64,000 nucleotides of DNA from Bacillota bacterium (lineage in GTDB: Bacteria > Bacillota > Clostridia > Lachnospirales > Lachnospiraceae): the NCBI GenBank assembly GCA_023418475.1, contig JAEZZO010000016.1, forward strand, positions 1-64,000, read 5' to 3'. Of this stretch, positions 17,080 to 27,057 are shown piece after piece (the stretch's first letter is position 1; each line of letters opens with the position of its first letter). Below the pieces are notes generated by a model, which saw only the letters and a program-made list of their open reading frames with translations, ran no database searches and was not told the DNA's origin. A program made the position numbers and the translations under genes.

Positions 17080-17505
17080 ATGGCTTTAAAAATCACTCTA
17101 ATCGCAGCATTATTATTAAGTATTATTATACCCTTCGGATCATTTCTTTACAGCAAACGAACAAAAGGTGGCTTTAAGGCGGCACTCGGCTTCAATGTTT
17201 TCCTGTTTTTCAGTATTTTACTAATTGCAGACATTATAATGTTTACCGGAGGCAATGCTTTTGCTGCAAGTACAGGCAGCTCTGCTGCCTCCTCTGTGGA
17301 AGGCTGGAAATACATCGCTGCTGCTCTCGCTACCGGTTTATCGTGTATCGGCGGCGGTATTGCCGTAGCTTCTGCTGCTTCTGCTGCTTTAGGTGCTATT
17401 AGTGAAGATGCTTCCGTAATGGGAAAATCATTAGTATTTGTTGCTCTTGCAGAAGGTGTTGCTCTCTATGGTCTTATCATCTCCTTCATGATTTTACTTA
17501 GTTAA
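17080..17505 (+). CDS. ntpK: V-type ATPase subunit K, single-hairpin type lacking Na+ ligands
   Basis: A 141-residue rotor-ring subunit. Residues 1-55 are two extra hydrophobic segments followed by a NAFAAS-like signal-peptide end. Residues about 75-141 are the proton/sodium-binding hairpin. The ion-carrying residue is E125 in LAEGVALYGLIISFM. Aligned to known Na+ c-subunits, the inner-helix glutamine is replaced by V96 (GGGIAVASAAS) and the Ser/Thr after the glutamate by G126, so proton transport is predicted. This contrasts with the duplicated, Na+-type K of the left operon. AGGAGG lies 9 nt before the ATG. Confidence 0.93.
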   Translation: MALKITLIAALLLSIIIPFGSFLYSKRTKGGFKAALGFNVFLFFSILLIADIIMFTGGNAFAASTGSSAASSVEGWKYIAAALATGLSCIGGGIAVASAASAALGAISEDASVMGKSLVFVALAEGVALYGLIISFMILLS

Positions 17506-17573
17506 TCCGGCAACAAACCCGTATTTAGTTCAGCTTATAGTTTACAGGATTGAAAGAAAGGTATGGTATTATT

Positions 17574-17882
17574 ATGCGGATGTATCTAATCAGTGATAAT
17601 GTTGATACTTATACCGGAATGAAGCTTTCCGGTGTAAACGGTGTGGTTGTTCATACTCGCGATGAACTCAAGGTGGAGCTCGATCAGGTTCTAGCTGATA
17701 ATACAATCGGGATTATTTTAATTACCGAAAAATTAAGTAATGAATTTCCCGAGATCATTAATGATGTGAAATTAAACAGAAGAATTCCCCTGATCGTCGA
17801 AATCCCAGACAGGCACGGAACCGGTCGAAAACCCGATTTTATTACTTCGTATGTGAACGAAGCCATTGGTTTAAAATTATAG
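17574..17882 (+). CDS. ntpG: V-type ATPase subunit F (central stalk), right operon
   Basis: A 102-residue Rossmann-like protein: RMYLISDNVDTYTGMKLSGV then GIILITEKLSNEFPEI and RIPLIVEIPDRHGTGRKPDF. The pattern is that of subunit F, matching the ntpG product of the left operon in size and core motif (I-x-ITE). The start is uncertain: ATG 17574 has AAAGG about 13 nt upstream, ATG 17580 is closer to the family start, and a TTG at 17550 is possible. It lies between K and E, unlike the left operon where it follows C. Confidence 0.9.
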   Translation: MRMYLISDNVDTYTGMKLSGVNGVVVHTRDELKVELDQVLADNTIGIILITEKLSNEFPEIINDVKLNRRIPLIVEIPDRHGTGRKPDFITSYVNEAIGLKL

Positions 17883-17903
17883 GCATCAGAAAGGTATGAT
17901 CAT

Positions 17904-18470
17904 ATGACTCTTGATGAAAAATTAGAGCACTTCTATTCTTCTGTGATCGAAAATGCAACGCAACAGAATATTGAAATTGTGGAAGAATATAAAAAGACTT
18001 TACAGAAGAATTATGAGGAGCGCAGAGATGCTGCTCTTCACAAAGCAGAGGCTAATTATCGAATGGCCTCTGAGAATATTATTCGGGAAAGAAACCGTAA
18101 GCTGTCTGCAGAATCGCTGGAGATCAGGCGAAAACTTCTGGAGAAAACAGCTGAAATCTCGGAAAAGGTATTTGAGGATGTAAATCATAGACTTGAGGAT
18201 TATATGAAAACCCCCGAATACATAGATCTGCTGTGTGTTCAGATCAAAAGTGCGAGTAATTTTGCCAAGGATGATATTATCACTATCTATATTAATCCTT
18301 CAGATGCAGACAAAATACCACTGCTGGAAGAGAAAACAGCCGCTGTTTTAACCATAAGTGACCGTAATTTTATCGGTGGAACACGCGCTGTTATTCCTTC
18401 CCGCAGTATTCTGATTGATAATTCATTTCTGACAAAATTAGAAGAAGAAAAGAGTAACTTTACTCTCTAG
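17904..18470 (+). CDS. ntpE: V-type ATPase subunit E (peripheral stalk), right operon
   Basis: A 188-residue stator subunit with an N-terminal coiled coil (residues about 1-100, many Glu/Lys/Arg) and a C-terminal globular part ending FIGGTRAVIPSRSILIDNSF, equivalent to the GG-x-x-L/A...D segment of subunit E. AAAGG lies upstream of the ATG at 17904. Its spacing from the flanking genes is about 20 nt on each side, consistent with one transcript. Confidence 0.92.
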   Translation: MTLDEKLEHFYSSVIENATQQNIEIVEEYKKTLQKNYEERRDAALHKAEANYRMASENIIRERNRKLSAESLEIRRKLLEKTAEISEKVFEDVNHRLEDYMKTPEYIDLLCVQIKSASNFAKDDIITIYINPSDADKIPLLEEKTAAVLTISDRNFIGGTRAVIPSRSILIDNSFLTKLEEEKSNFTL

Positions 18471-18492
18471 ACAGGAAAGGAAGTTTATCCTT

Positions 18493-20259
18493 ATGAGTTT
18501 AACAGGTAAAATATTTGGTATTAATGGACCAATTGTATATGTAGGTGAAAACCAGGCCTTTAAAATGGGCGAAATGGTATTAGTCGGCAAGGATAAGCTA
18601 GTAGGTGAGGTAATCGGTCTGACCAAGGAAAAAACTACAATTCAGGTATATGAGGAAACCACCGGACTGCGTCCCGGTGATATTGTTACTTCAACCGGTG
18701 CCGCAATATCCGTTACTCTGGCACCCGGAATTCTCAGCAATATTTTTGATGGTATCGAACGTCCGCTCCGGGAAATAGCCAATCAATCAGGTGCTTTTAT
18801 TTCCAGAGGAGTAAACGTCGAAGCACTGGACACTTCGAAGCTTTGGGATGTTCATATCACCGTAAAGCCAGGTGATAAGGTATACGGCGGTACAATCATC
18901 GCACAGGTGCCTGAAACCAGAGCTATTATTCATAAAGCAATGGTTCCTCCTGATCTGGCCGGAACAGTTACCAAGGTTGCGGCAGATGGACAATATACGA
19001 TCAATGCTCCGATTGTTACCATTACGACCATTCAAGGTATAGAAAAGGAACTAACCCTAACACAAAAATGGCCGATCCGTGTTCCAAGGCCAACCGCAAA
19101 ACGATATGCTTCTGACCGTCCACTGGTTACCGGTCAGAGAATTCTTGATACCTTGTTCCCTATCTCGAAAGGCGGTACTGCTGCTATCCCCGGCGGTTTT
19201 GGTACCGGGAAAACCATGACGCAGCATCAACTGGCAAAATGGTGTGACGCCGATATCATTGTATACATTGGCTGTGGTGAACGCGGTAATGAAATGACAG
19301 AGGTTCTTGAGGACTTTACAAAACTAGTCGACCCTAAATCCGGCAATCCGCTTCTCGATCGCACTACCCTTATCGCGAACACCTCAAACATGCCGGTTGC
19401 TGCCAGGGAAGCCAGTATCTACACCGGCATCACACTGGCCGAATATTATCGCGATATGGGTTACCATGTCGCCATCATGGCAGACTCTACCTCGAGATGG
19501 GCCGAGGCTCTGCGCGAATTGTCCGGCCGCCTTGAAGAAATGCCTGCAGAAGAAGGTTTTCCTGCTTACCTGGCCTCAAGGCTCTCCGCCTTCTATGAGA
19601 GAGCCGGCTTTATGCAAAATCTAAACTGGACAGAAGGCAGTGTCTCGATTATTGGTGCTGTATCTCCGCAGGGCGGGGATTTTTCCGAACCGGTAACACA
19701 AAATACCAAGCGCTTTGTACGCTGCTTCTGGGCCCTTGATAAATCACTCGCTTATGCCAGACATTTTCCAGCCATCAACTGGTTAACCAGTTATAGTGAA
19801 TATCTTACCGATCTCTCCCCCTGGTATACAAAGAATGTTGGTGAGGATTTTGTAGAATGCAGAAATCAGCTTCTTAGTCTCCTGACACAAGAAAGCCAGT
19901 TGAATGAGATTGTGAAGCTGATCGGCAGTGATGTGCTTCCGGACGATCAGAAACTGGTACTGGAAATTGCAAGGGTAATTCGTCTTGGTTTTGTACAGCA
20001 AAATGCCTATCATCCATCCGACACTTATGTTCCGATGATAAAGCAGCTGAAGATGATGGAAACAATTTTATATCTTTACCAGAAATCCAAACAGCTGATT
20101 GACCGTAATATGCCTATGTCTTTATTAAAAGAAAGTCCCATCTTCGACAAGGTCATCTCAATCAAATATGACATAGCAAATGACGAACTGATTAAATTTG
20201 ATACCTATAAAATTATGATTGACGAGTTTTATGACACAATCATGGCGAAAAACGCATAA
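18493..20259 (+). CDS. ntpA: V-type ATPase subunit A (catalytic), right operon
   Basis: A 588-residue catalytic subunit. The Walker A motif is GGFGTGKT at residues 234-241, a variant of the GPFGSGKT in the left-operon paralogue. CGERGNEMTEVLEDF carries the catalytic glutamate, and ADSTSRWAEALRELSGRLEEM is present. The A-type non-homologous region lies around 105-180. GGAAAGGAAG precedes the ATG. All hallmark catalytic residues seem intact, so this complex should be functional. Confidence 0.97.
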   Translation: MSLTGKIFGINGPIVYVGENQAFKMGEMVLVGKDKLVGEVIGLTKEKTTIQVYEETTGLRPGDIVTSTGAAISVTLAPGILSNIFDGIERPLREIANQSGAFISRGVNVEALDTSKLWDVHITVKPGDKVYGGTIIAQVPETRAIIHKAMVPPDLAGTVTKVAADGQYTINAPIVTITTIQGIEKELTLTQKWPIRVPRPTAKRYASDRPLVTGQRILDTLFPISKGGTAAIPGGFGTGKTMTQHQLAKWCDADIIVYIGCGERGNEMTEVLEDFTKLVDPKSGNPLLDRTTLIANTSNMPVAAREASIYTGITLAEYYRDMGYHVAIMADSTSRWAEALRELSGRLEEMPAEEGFPAYLASRLSAFYERAGFMQNLNWTEGSVSIIGAVSPQGGDFSEPVTQNTKRFVRCFWALDKSLAYARHFPAINWLTSYSEYLTDLSPWYTKNVGEDFVECRNQLLSLLTQESQLNEIVKLIGSDVLPDDQKLVLEIARVIRLGFVQQNAYHPSDTYVPMIKQLKMMETILYLYQKSKQLIDRNMPMSLLKESPIFDKVISIKYDIANDELIKFDTYKIMIDEFYDTIMAKNA

Positions 20260-20282
20260 CAAGAAAGGAGGAACAGACCAGT

Positions 20283-21677
20283 ATGTCAATAGAATATTTG
20301 GGATTAAGCGAAATTAACGGCCCCCTGATTGCTTTGGAAGGTGTCCGTGATGCCTCCTTTGATGAAATAGTGGAATTAACCGTGGATCGAGAGAAAAAGA
20401 AACTGGGAAGAATTATCGAACTGTATGAAGATAAGGCTATCATACAGGTATTTCAGGGTACCGAGGATATGTCTCTATTTAATACGCATACGAAACTTAC
20501 GGGTCATCCGATGGAGGTCAGTCTCTCGCCGGATATCCTGGGACGTGTTTTCAATGGTGTAGGCCAGCCAATCGATGGTCTTGGTAATATCGTGACCGAC
20601 ACAAAACGAGACATCAACGGATTGCCCTTAAATCCCTGTACCAGAGAGTATCCAAGAAATTATATCAAAACAGGTATTTCTGCAATAGACTGCCTTACAA
20701 CTTTAATAAGAGGTCAAAAGCTTCCGATTTTCTCCGGAAATGGTCTTCCTCATGACCAGCTTGCCGCACAGATTGTAAAACAGGCTTCTCTTGGTGAAGG
20801 TGCCGAAGGTGAATTTGCCATTGTTTTTGCCGCAATGGGTGTAAAGCATGATGTAGCAGAATACTTCCGCCGCACCTTTGAAGAGAGTGGTGCCGGTTCT
20901 CATGTTGTAATGTATTTAAATCTGGCAAATGATCCTGTTGTGGAAAGGCTGATCACTCCTAAAGTTGCTCTTTCTGCTGCAGAATATCTTGCATTTGAAA
21001 GGGGAATGCATATTCTTGTTATTCTAACCGATATGACCTCTTTCGCGGAGGCCATGCGTGAGGTATCCTCATCCAAAGGAGAAATCCCCAGCAGAAAGGG
21101 TTATCCAGGTTATTTATACAGTGAGCTCGCAACCATTTACGAGCGGGCCGGCATTGTTCGCGGCTGCCCGGGATCCGTAACACAGATACCGATTCTTACT
21201 ATGCCAAATGATGATATTACTCATCCGATTCCTGATCTGACCGGATATATTACGGAGGGCCAAATTGTACTTGATCGTGCATTGCATCAGAAAGCAATTT
21301 ATCCTCCAATCAGTATTCTTCCGTCACTATCCCGTCTGATGAAGGATGGTATTGGAAAAGGATATACCAGAGAAGATCATCAGGATCTTGCGAACCAGCT
21401 CTTCTCTTCCTATGCCCGTGTGGGTGATGCTAGAGCCCTTGCAAGCGTTATCGGTGAGGACGAACTATCTTTACTGGACAAATTATACTTAAAATTTGGT
21501 GTTGCATTGGAGCAGAACTTTCTCGCACAGGGAACTGCCGAGGACCGAAGCATGCTTATGACGCTGGATATGGGCTGGCAGCTCCTGTCAATTCTTCCCC
21601 GGGAGGAACTTGACCGTATCGATACGAAGATATTAGATCAGTATTATCCAAAGAAGGAAGAAACTTCCAAACAATAG
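20283..21677 (+). CDS. ntpB: V-type ATPase subunit B (non-catalytic), right operon
   Basis: A 464-residue non-catalytic partner of A. N-terminal barrel LGLSEINGPLIALEGVRDAS, then GRVFNGVGQPIDGLGN, FSGNGLPHDQLAAQIVKQA in place of a P-loop, and PDLTGYITEGQI. It is colinear with the left-operon B but differs throughout, consistent with an old duplication or independent acquisition. AAAGGAGG stands about 9 nt before the ATG at 20283. Confidence 0.97.
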   Translation: MSIEYLGLSEINGPLIALEGVRDASFDEIVELTVDREKKKLGRIIELYEDKAIIQVFQGTEDMSLFNTHTKLTGHPMEVSLSPDILGRVFNGVGQPIDGLGNIVTDTKRDINGLPLNPCTREYPRNYIKTGISAIDCLTTLIRGQKLPIFSGNGLPHDQLAAQIVKQASLGEGAEGEFAIVFAAMGVKHDVAEYFRRTFEESGAGSHVVMYLNLANDPVVERLITPKVALSAAEYLAFERGMHILVILTDMTSFAEAMREVSSSKGEIPSRKGYPGYLYSELATIYERAGIVRGCPGSVTQIPILTMPNDDITHPIPDLTGYITEGQIVLDRALHQKAIYPPISILPSLSRLMKDGIGKGYTREDHQDLANQLFSSYARVGDARALASVIGEDELSLLDKLYLKFGVALEQNFLAQGTAEDRSMLMTLDMGWQLLSILPREELDRIDTKILDQYYPKKEETSKQ

Positions 21678-21687
21678 AGGTGATCTC

Positions 21688-22308
21688 ATGAATCCGAATA
21701 CCTTTCCCACCAAGGGAAACCTGATGCTGGTAAAAAATTCCTTGAAACTTGCAAAACAGGGTTACGAATTAATGGATAAAAAGCGAAATATCTTACTGCG
21801 GGAATTAATGGAACTGATAGACAAAGCAAAAGAAATACAAACAGAAATCGATACTACCTTTACCAGTGCCTACCATGCTCTTCAGCAGGCTAATATTGAG
21901 ATGGGAATTAATACGGTTTCCGAGCTTTCCAACACCATTCCGGAAGAAAATTCCATCCAGATTAAGCAGCGCAGTATAATGGGAACAGAAATTCCCCTGG
22001 TGGAGTTTGATAATTCCGCTGGGAAACCGACTTATGCATTCTTTCAGACGAAATTATCCCTGGACGAAGCAACAAAACGTTTTGCCAAAGTGAAGGAACT
22101 CACGATCCGATTATCCATGATTGAGAATTCAGCTTACCGTCTGGCTACCAGTATTAATAAGACACAAAAACGTGCCAATGCCTTAAAAAATATAACAATC
22201 CCCTATTATACTACTCTACTGCAGGATATCTCCAATGCACTGGAGGAAAAGGAAAGAGAAGAATTCACCAGACTGAAGGTAATAAAACGTCGTCATCTGG
22301 CAGGGTAA
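21688..22308 (+). CDS. ntpD: V-type ATPase subunit D (central stalk), right operon
   Basis: A 206-residue rotor-shaft subunit. It starts NPNTFPTKGNLMLVKNSLKL, the N-terminal helix pattern of subunit D, and has the expected two long coiled-coil arms (about 10-65 and 125-200) with KRANALKNITIPYY near 170. AGAGGTGAT precedes the ATG, only 10 nt after ntpB. It is the last gene of the operon. Confidence 0.95.
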   Translation: MNPNTFPTKGNLMLVKNSLKLAKQGYELMDKKRNILLRELMELIDKAKEIQTEIDTTFTSAYHALQQANIEMGINTVSELSNTIPEENSIQIKQRSIMGTEIPLVEFDNSAGKPTYAFFQTKLSLDEATKRFAKVKELTIRLSMIENSAYRLATSINKTQKRANALKNITIPYYTTLLQDISNALEEKEREEFTRLKVIKRRHLAG

Positions 22309-22829
22309 TTTGAATTTACCAATTTTTACATTATTATTTTATTAATTCTAAGAATAATATTTTTACTATGAGACATAATAATATCAGATACGACGTATGA
22401 CTTATATAACTAAAATATCATATACTCAATTTGTTAAGGATCTGTCGTATCAAACAAGATGAATTCCAAAAGAATTCATTTTGAATAAAGAATGAATCCT
22501 TATGGATACGTTCTTTCAAAATTGAATAAATGGTTTGTAACTTAGTCTCAGAATTACAGACCGCAAGTTTCTTTGAGAATAGGAGATGGTAGCTTTTGGA
22601 CAGTTTAACTAGTAATTTTGAAAGCTTTGGTTAGTTGGAGAAAGAGCAGGTGAATTGCAAAAGGTTATGATAATATCTCACTATCAAATTGAATATTGCA
22701 CTAAAAGAAATTGAGACACAAATGGTAAGAGCAGGGATACTGGTTTATTCCTGCTCTTATCTATTTTTATTATATAAAAAATTTGCTCGAAGAAATTAAT
22801 CCTTAGAAGGATATAGCGTTTTCCTAATA
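22309..22829. other. Intergenic region after the right V-ATPase operon
   Basis: A 521-bp gap. A hairpin ATGAATTC-CAAAA-GAATTCAT (22459-22479) lies 150 nt beyond ntpD and a strong terminator at 22726-22768. Between them short broken frames can be read but none has a recognisable product; a decayed gene cannot be excluded. Confidence 0.45.
22726..22768 (+). terminator. Intrinsic terminator, right side of the V-ATPase region
   Basis: TAAGAGCAGG (22726-22735) and CCTGCTCTTA (22750-22759) form a perfect 10-bp stem followed by TCTATTTTT. It lies 418 nt after ntpD, so it may end the operon transcript or an unrecognised small RNA. Confidence 0.85.
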
Positions 22830-24107
22830 TTACCTCTCTATCTCAGCTTCTTTTGCATGATTATCAATAGCATTTAAACCGATATTGATTTGTTTCATAT
22901 CATATCCTGTCGGATTCTGAAAGAGTCGAAGTCCAAATTCATCTGCGATCGAAAAAATATGATCAAATATATCTGCTTGAATTGCTTCATAAACCGCCCA
23001 ATCCGTAACTTCCGTAAAAGCATATATTTCAAGCGGTAAGCCGTATTCTGCGGCCGGAAGCTGCCGTACTATCTGTGGCATATTCTTTAATAAATTCGAG
23101 TTATTCTTTAAGTAAGTCTGGATATAAATCCGGAATGTTCCGATATTTGTTAGATATCTTCCATTGATTTTAAGTTCATTGTTCGCACTTTGCTTTTCAT
23201 TGTATAGATTAAGCTCTCTTTCTTTTTCAATAATATAATCCTTCAAATAATTAATTTTCTTATATTTTTCAAGCATCTGCGGTGTGCAAAAACTGATACT
23301 GTTTACATCGACATAAAACGAACGTTTTATACGTCTGCCACCGAACTCCGTCATACCTCTCCAGTTTTTAAAGGAATCCGAAACCAACGCATAGGCCGGC
23401 AGGGAAATGATGGATTTATCGAAATTTTGTACCTTAACCGTATTTAATGTTATATCAATTACATCTCCGTCAGCCCCGTATTTTGGCATTTCAATCCAGT
23501 CTCCGATACGAAGCATATCATTGGAGGTCAATTGAATCCCTGCAATAAATCCAAGAATAGAATCTTTAAATACAAAAGAAAATACTGCCGCAACTGCTCC
23601 TATTCCTCCTAACATCAAGAGTGGATTCTGATTCATCAGAGTTCCAATCATAATAATGCCGATCATAATATAGATTATTATTTCGACAACCTGTAATAAT
23701 CCTTTGATAGGTCTCACCTTAGAAATCGGATATGTCCGATAAATATCGTTGATCGAATCCAGTACTGCCTTAATTACAAAGGTTGACATGAGAAGGATAT
23801 AGACCGTCGCCCCACGAAATAGAAGTTCAGTAATGCCACGATAAGCCGGTGCAAAGAGATATACGATAATACCTGGAAGTATATTCGTAATCTTCGTAAA
23901 AACCTTATGTTCCAGCAGTTCATTTTCCCACTTATGCTTATTCCTTCGTATCACCTTAGCCAAAAATGCCAAAACAACTTTCTTTGCAATAAGATTTACT
24001 ACCAGACAAACCAAAATAACAAAAACAGTTAAAATGATATAGGATAAATTCCATGCAATTGAATCCTTAATTTGATATGACTTTAATATATTAAAGATAT
24101 AATCCAT
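22830..24107 (-). CDS. Mechanosensitive channel of the MscS family, YbdG-like
   Basis: A membrane channel of about 425 residues that opens under osmotic downshock. Five hydrophobic segments occupy roughly residues 15-180. The pore helix and MscS beta domain follow: GGIGAVAAVFSFVFKDSILGFIAGIQLTSNDMLRIGDWIEMP, then GADGDVIDITLNTVKVQNFD. A large C-terminal domain (about 270-425) with an RRIKRSFYVDV segment resembles E. coli YbdG rather than MscS itself. ATG 24107 is favoured by GAGGA 6-7 nt upstream; the frame extends to an ATG at 24164 without a good site. It stands alone, convergent with the V-ATPase operon. Confidence 0.88.
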   Translation of the reverse strand: MDYIFNILKSYQIKDSIAWNLSYIILTVFVILVCLVVNLIAKKVVLAFLAKVIRRNKHKWENELLEHKVFTKITNILPGIIVYLFAPAYRGITELLFRGATVYILLMSTFVIKAVLDSINDIYRTYPISKVRPIKGLLQVVEIIIYIMIGIIMIGTLMNQNPLLMLGGIGAVAAVFSFVFKDSILGFIAGIQLTSNDMLRIGDWIEMPKYGADGDVIDITLNTVKVQNFDKSIISLPAYALVSDSFKNWRGMTEFGGRRIKRSFYVDVNSISFCTPQMLEKYKKINYLKDYIIEKERELNLYNEKQSANNELKINGRYLTNIGTFRIYIQTYLKNNSNLLKNMPQIVRQLPAAEYGLPLEIYAFTEVTDWAVYEAIQADIFDHIFSIADEFGLRLFQNPTGYDMKQINIGLNAIDNHAKEAEIER

Positions 24108-24372
24108 ATATTTCCTCATTTCTTCCCTTATGTCGTAAAGCTCTTGCCTGTCATTCCATTTCATAACAGGCGGAATATGGTTTCCTATCCTGATTTTACT
24201 ATTGTATCATGTTCATGTCAAACAGATTGAAAGGATTGATTCAAAAAACATCTGAAAAGGCTGGTTATAAAGCAAAAGAACCTAAACGTGGAAAACAATG
24301 GCCGTTCGGAATAAACCACCGTAAATTAGGAATGATATTGATATGATTTATGCAGAAAAGAGGTGTTATCCC

Positions 24373-27027
24373 ATGTGGTTTACAAAATCCGTGGAAGAAA
24401 TTCTAAATGAATTGCATGTTGATCAGAATGCAGGATTAACAGCAGCAGAGGCGCAAAGGCGCCTGTACCAATATGGATATAACAAACTAAAAGGGAAACC
24501 CAAAAAGGGGATCTTATTTCTTTTTTTAACACAGCTCCAGGATATGTTAATTTACGTATTATTGGTTTCTGCTGTTATTACCTTTGCCATAAAAGAATAT
24601 GCTGATTCTGTCATAATATTATTTGTTATTGTATTAAATGCGGTGATTGGCGTGGTACAGGAAGCGAAAGCCGAAAAAGCGGTTGAGGCTCTTCAAAAGA
24701 TGACAACACCAAAAGCACTGGTGAAAAGAGACGGGAAGACCTTCGAAATTAATTCTGAGGAATTAGTTCAGGGTGATATTATCCTTTTGGATGCAGGAAG
24801 ATATGTTCCAGCTGACCTGCGATTGCTGCAAAGTGCAAACCTGCAAATCGAAGAATCCGCATTGACCGGAGAATCTGTTCCCACGGTTAAGGATTCCGGC
24901 CGGATTATTGATGATCTTCAAACACCGCTTGGTGATAGAGCTAACATGGCCTTTTCATCTACCTTAGTCACCTACGGCCGCGGCGAAGGAATTGTTGTAG
25001 CAACTGCAATGGATACCGAAATAGGAAAAATAGCAGAAATACTGGAAACCTCCACAGACGAAATGACTCCTCTGCAAAAAAGGCTGGATGAACTAGGACG
25101 AATTCTGGGTTATCTTGCCATTGGTATTTGCGGTCTCATTTTCATCATTTCTTTCTTTCAAAAACGGGATTTATTTGAAATGTTTTTAACAGCGATCAGC
25201 CTGGCAGTTGCTGCTATTCCGGAAGGATTGGCTGCCATTGTTGCGATAGTGCTTGCACTTGGAGTGACCCGTATGTCTAAAATCAATGCGATTGTAAAAA
25301 AGCTCCCGGCGGTTGAAACACTGGGTTCTGTCAATATCATCTGTTCCGATAAAACAGGAACTTTAACACAGAACAAAATGACTGTGGTAAAGGAATACAC
25401 TCATAAGCATTTCGTAAATATACCTGTTACTGCCTCAAAGCTGAGTGCATCGCAAGATGAGGCAGAATTAATTAAATCTCTCGTTCTGTGCTGTGATGCC
25501 ACCCTTGAAAATGAGGAGGCTACCGGAGATCCAACTGAAATAGCATTACTTCACTTTGGTAATAAATATCAGCTGGAAAAGAAGGAGCTAAACTCCAAAC
25601 ACAAAAGAATTTCAGAAAATCCATTTGATTCAGACCGGAAGCTAATGTCTACCCTTAACGTGGAAGGCAGCGGATATCGGGTTCATACGAAAGGAGCACT
25701 TGATAGTATACTTAACTTATCTACCTCCGCTCTCATTCAAGGTAATGTAGTTTTATTAACCGAGGAACGAAAAGCAGATTATATACGTGTTGCAGAAGAA
25801 ATGTCCGATATGGCACTTCGCGTCCTGGGTGTGGCTTATAAGGATACGGATACCGTAATACCAACGGAAGCCATGGAAAAGGATCTGACGATTATTGGAC
25901 TAGTCGGTATGATCGATCCTCCACGGCTAGAAGTAAAAGCTTCTATTCGTGAAGCTAAGATGGCAGGTATTACTCCGGTCATGATTACCGGTGACCATAA
26001 AAATACTGCATTTGCTATTTCCAGAGAATTAGGAATAGCCGATACAATTACACAAAGTATTACAGGCGCAGAAATCGATACGCTCTCTGATACTGATTTC
26101 ACAGAAGGTATCTTAGAATACCGGGTATTTGCCAGAGTATCACCCGAACATAAAGTAAAAATCGTCAAGGCATTCAAGGCAAAAGGGAATATTGTATCCA
26201 TGACCGGCGATGGGGTAAATGATGCGCCTTCTTTAAAATTTGCCGATATCGGTGTCGCGATGGGGATCACCGGTACAGACGTTGCAAAAGGCGCCAGTGA
26301 TATGATTTTAACCGATGATAACTTTACAACCATCGTACACGCTATCGAAGAAGGGCGCAACATCTATAATAATATAAAAAAATCCGTAATCTTTCTATTA
26401 TCCTGCAACCTTGGTGAGGTTATTACTATTTTACTGTCAATTATATTAAATTGGCCGGTACCACTGCTTGCAACACAAATATTATGGATTAATCTGATTA
26501 CCGATTCCCTACCTGCCATCGCACTTGGAATTGATCCCGGTGATAAGGATGTAATGAAGCAAAGGCCAAGGAATCCGAAAGAAAGCTTTTTTGCACAGGG
26601 TTCGGGCATGAAAGCTGTGATTGGAGGTGTACTGATCGGTTTCTTTACTTTGGCAGCCTTCTATTACGGTTTATGGGAGCAGGGTTACCGGCCAGCTTCC
26701 GCCACCCAATTTAATCAGGCTCTGCCTTATGCCCGGACAATGGCTTTTGTAGTGCTTGCGGCCTCCCAGCTCTTCTATTCCTTATCCATGAGAAATTTAA
26801 AGAAATCCATATTAAAAATAGGTTTCTTCTCAAACATGTTTTTAATCGGCTCCATTCTCATCGGTATACTACTTCAATTAGTTGTTATATCAATCCCCCC
26901 GCTTGCTAATGCCTTTGGGGTACACACCCTGAGTCTAAAAGATTGGTGCCTGGTAATAGGCTTTTCTTTCATACCGTTCTTCGTGAACGAAATAATTAAG
27001 CTATTTACCAAAACAAGCATGAAATAA
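24373..27027 (+). CDS. Calcium-translocating P-type ATPase (P2 type)
   Basis: An 884-residue SERCA/PMCA-like cation pump. Phosphorylation site CSDKTGTLT with D326; TGES actuator loop at about 165-168; hinge MTGDGVNDAPSLKFADIGVA. Ca2+ ligand motifs are present: PEGL in helix 4 (about 283-286), CNLGEV in helix 5 and NLITDSLPA in helix 6. The N-terminal cation-ATPase domain (EEILNELHVDQNAGLTAAEA) is complete. Length matches the family. ATG 24373 has AGAGGTG 7 nt upstream; an in-frame ATG at 24343 has none. Ca2+ export is the best call; closely related pumps move Mn2+ or Na+. Confidence 0.93.
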   Translation: MWFTKSVEEILNELHVDQNAGLTAAEAQRRLYQYGYNKLKGKPKKGILFLFLTQLQDMLIYVLLVSAVITFAIKEYADSVIILFVIVLNAVIGVVQEAKAEKAVEALQKMTTPKALVKRDGKTFEINSEELVQGDIILLDAGRYVPADLRLLQSANLQIEESALTGESVPTVKDSGRIIDDLQTPLGDRANMAFSSTLVTYGRGEGIVVATAMDTEIGKIAEILETSTDEMTPLQKRLDELGRILGYLAIGICGLIFIISFFQKRDLFEMFLTAISLAVAAIPEGLAAIVAIVLALGVTRMSKINAIVKKLPAVETLGSVNIICSDKTGTLTQNKMTVVKEYTHKHFVNIPVTASKLSASQDEAELIKSLVLCCDATLENEEATGDPTEIALLHFGNKYQLEKKELNSKHKRISENPFDSDRKLMSTLNVEGSGYRVHTKGALDSILNLSTSALIQGNVVLLTEERKADYIRVAEEMSDMALRVLGVAYKDTDTVIPTEAMEKDLTIIGLVGMIDPPRLEVKASIREAKMAGITPVMITGDHKNTAFAISRELGIADTITQSITGAEIDTLSDTDFTEGILEYRVFARVSPEHKVKIVKAFKAKGNIVSMTGDGVNDAPSLKFADIGVAMGITGTDVAKGASDMILTDDNFTTIVHAIEEGRNIYNNIKKSVIFLLSCNLGEVITILLSIILNWPVPLLATQILWINLITDSLPAIALGIDPGDKDVMKQRPRNPKESFFAQGSGMKAVIGGVLIGFFTLAAFYYGLWEQGYRPASATQFNQALPYARTMAFVVLAASQLFYSLSMRNLKKSILKIGFFSNMFLIGSILIGILLQLVVISIPPLANAFGVHTLSLKDWCLVIGFSFIPFFVNEIIKLFTKTSMK

Positions 27028-27057
27028 CTTGATAACAAAATAGTTTGTACAGAAAAA

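Noticed and set aside
22480..22725. Possible decayed gene downstream of the right V-ATPase operon
   Set aside because: Short broken frames give no recognisable protein; not enough to call a pseudogene.
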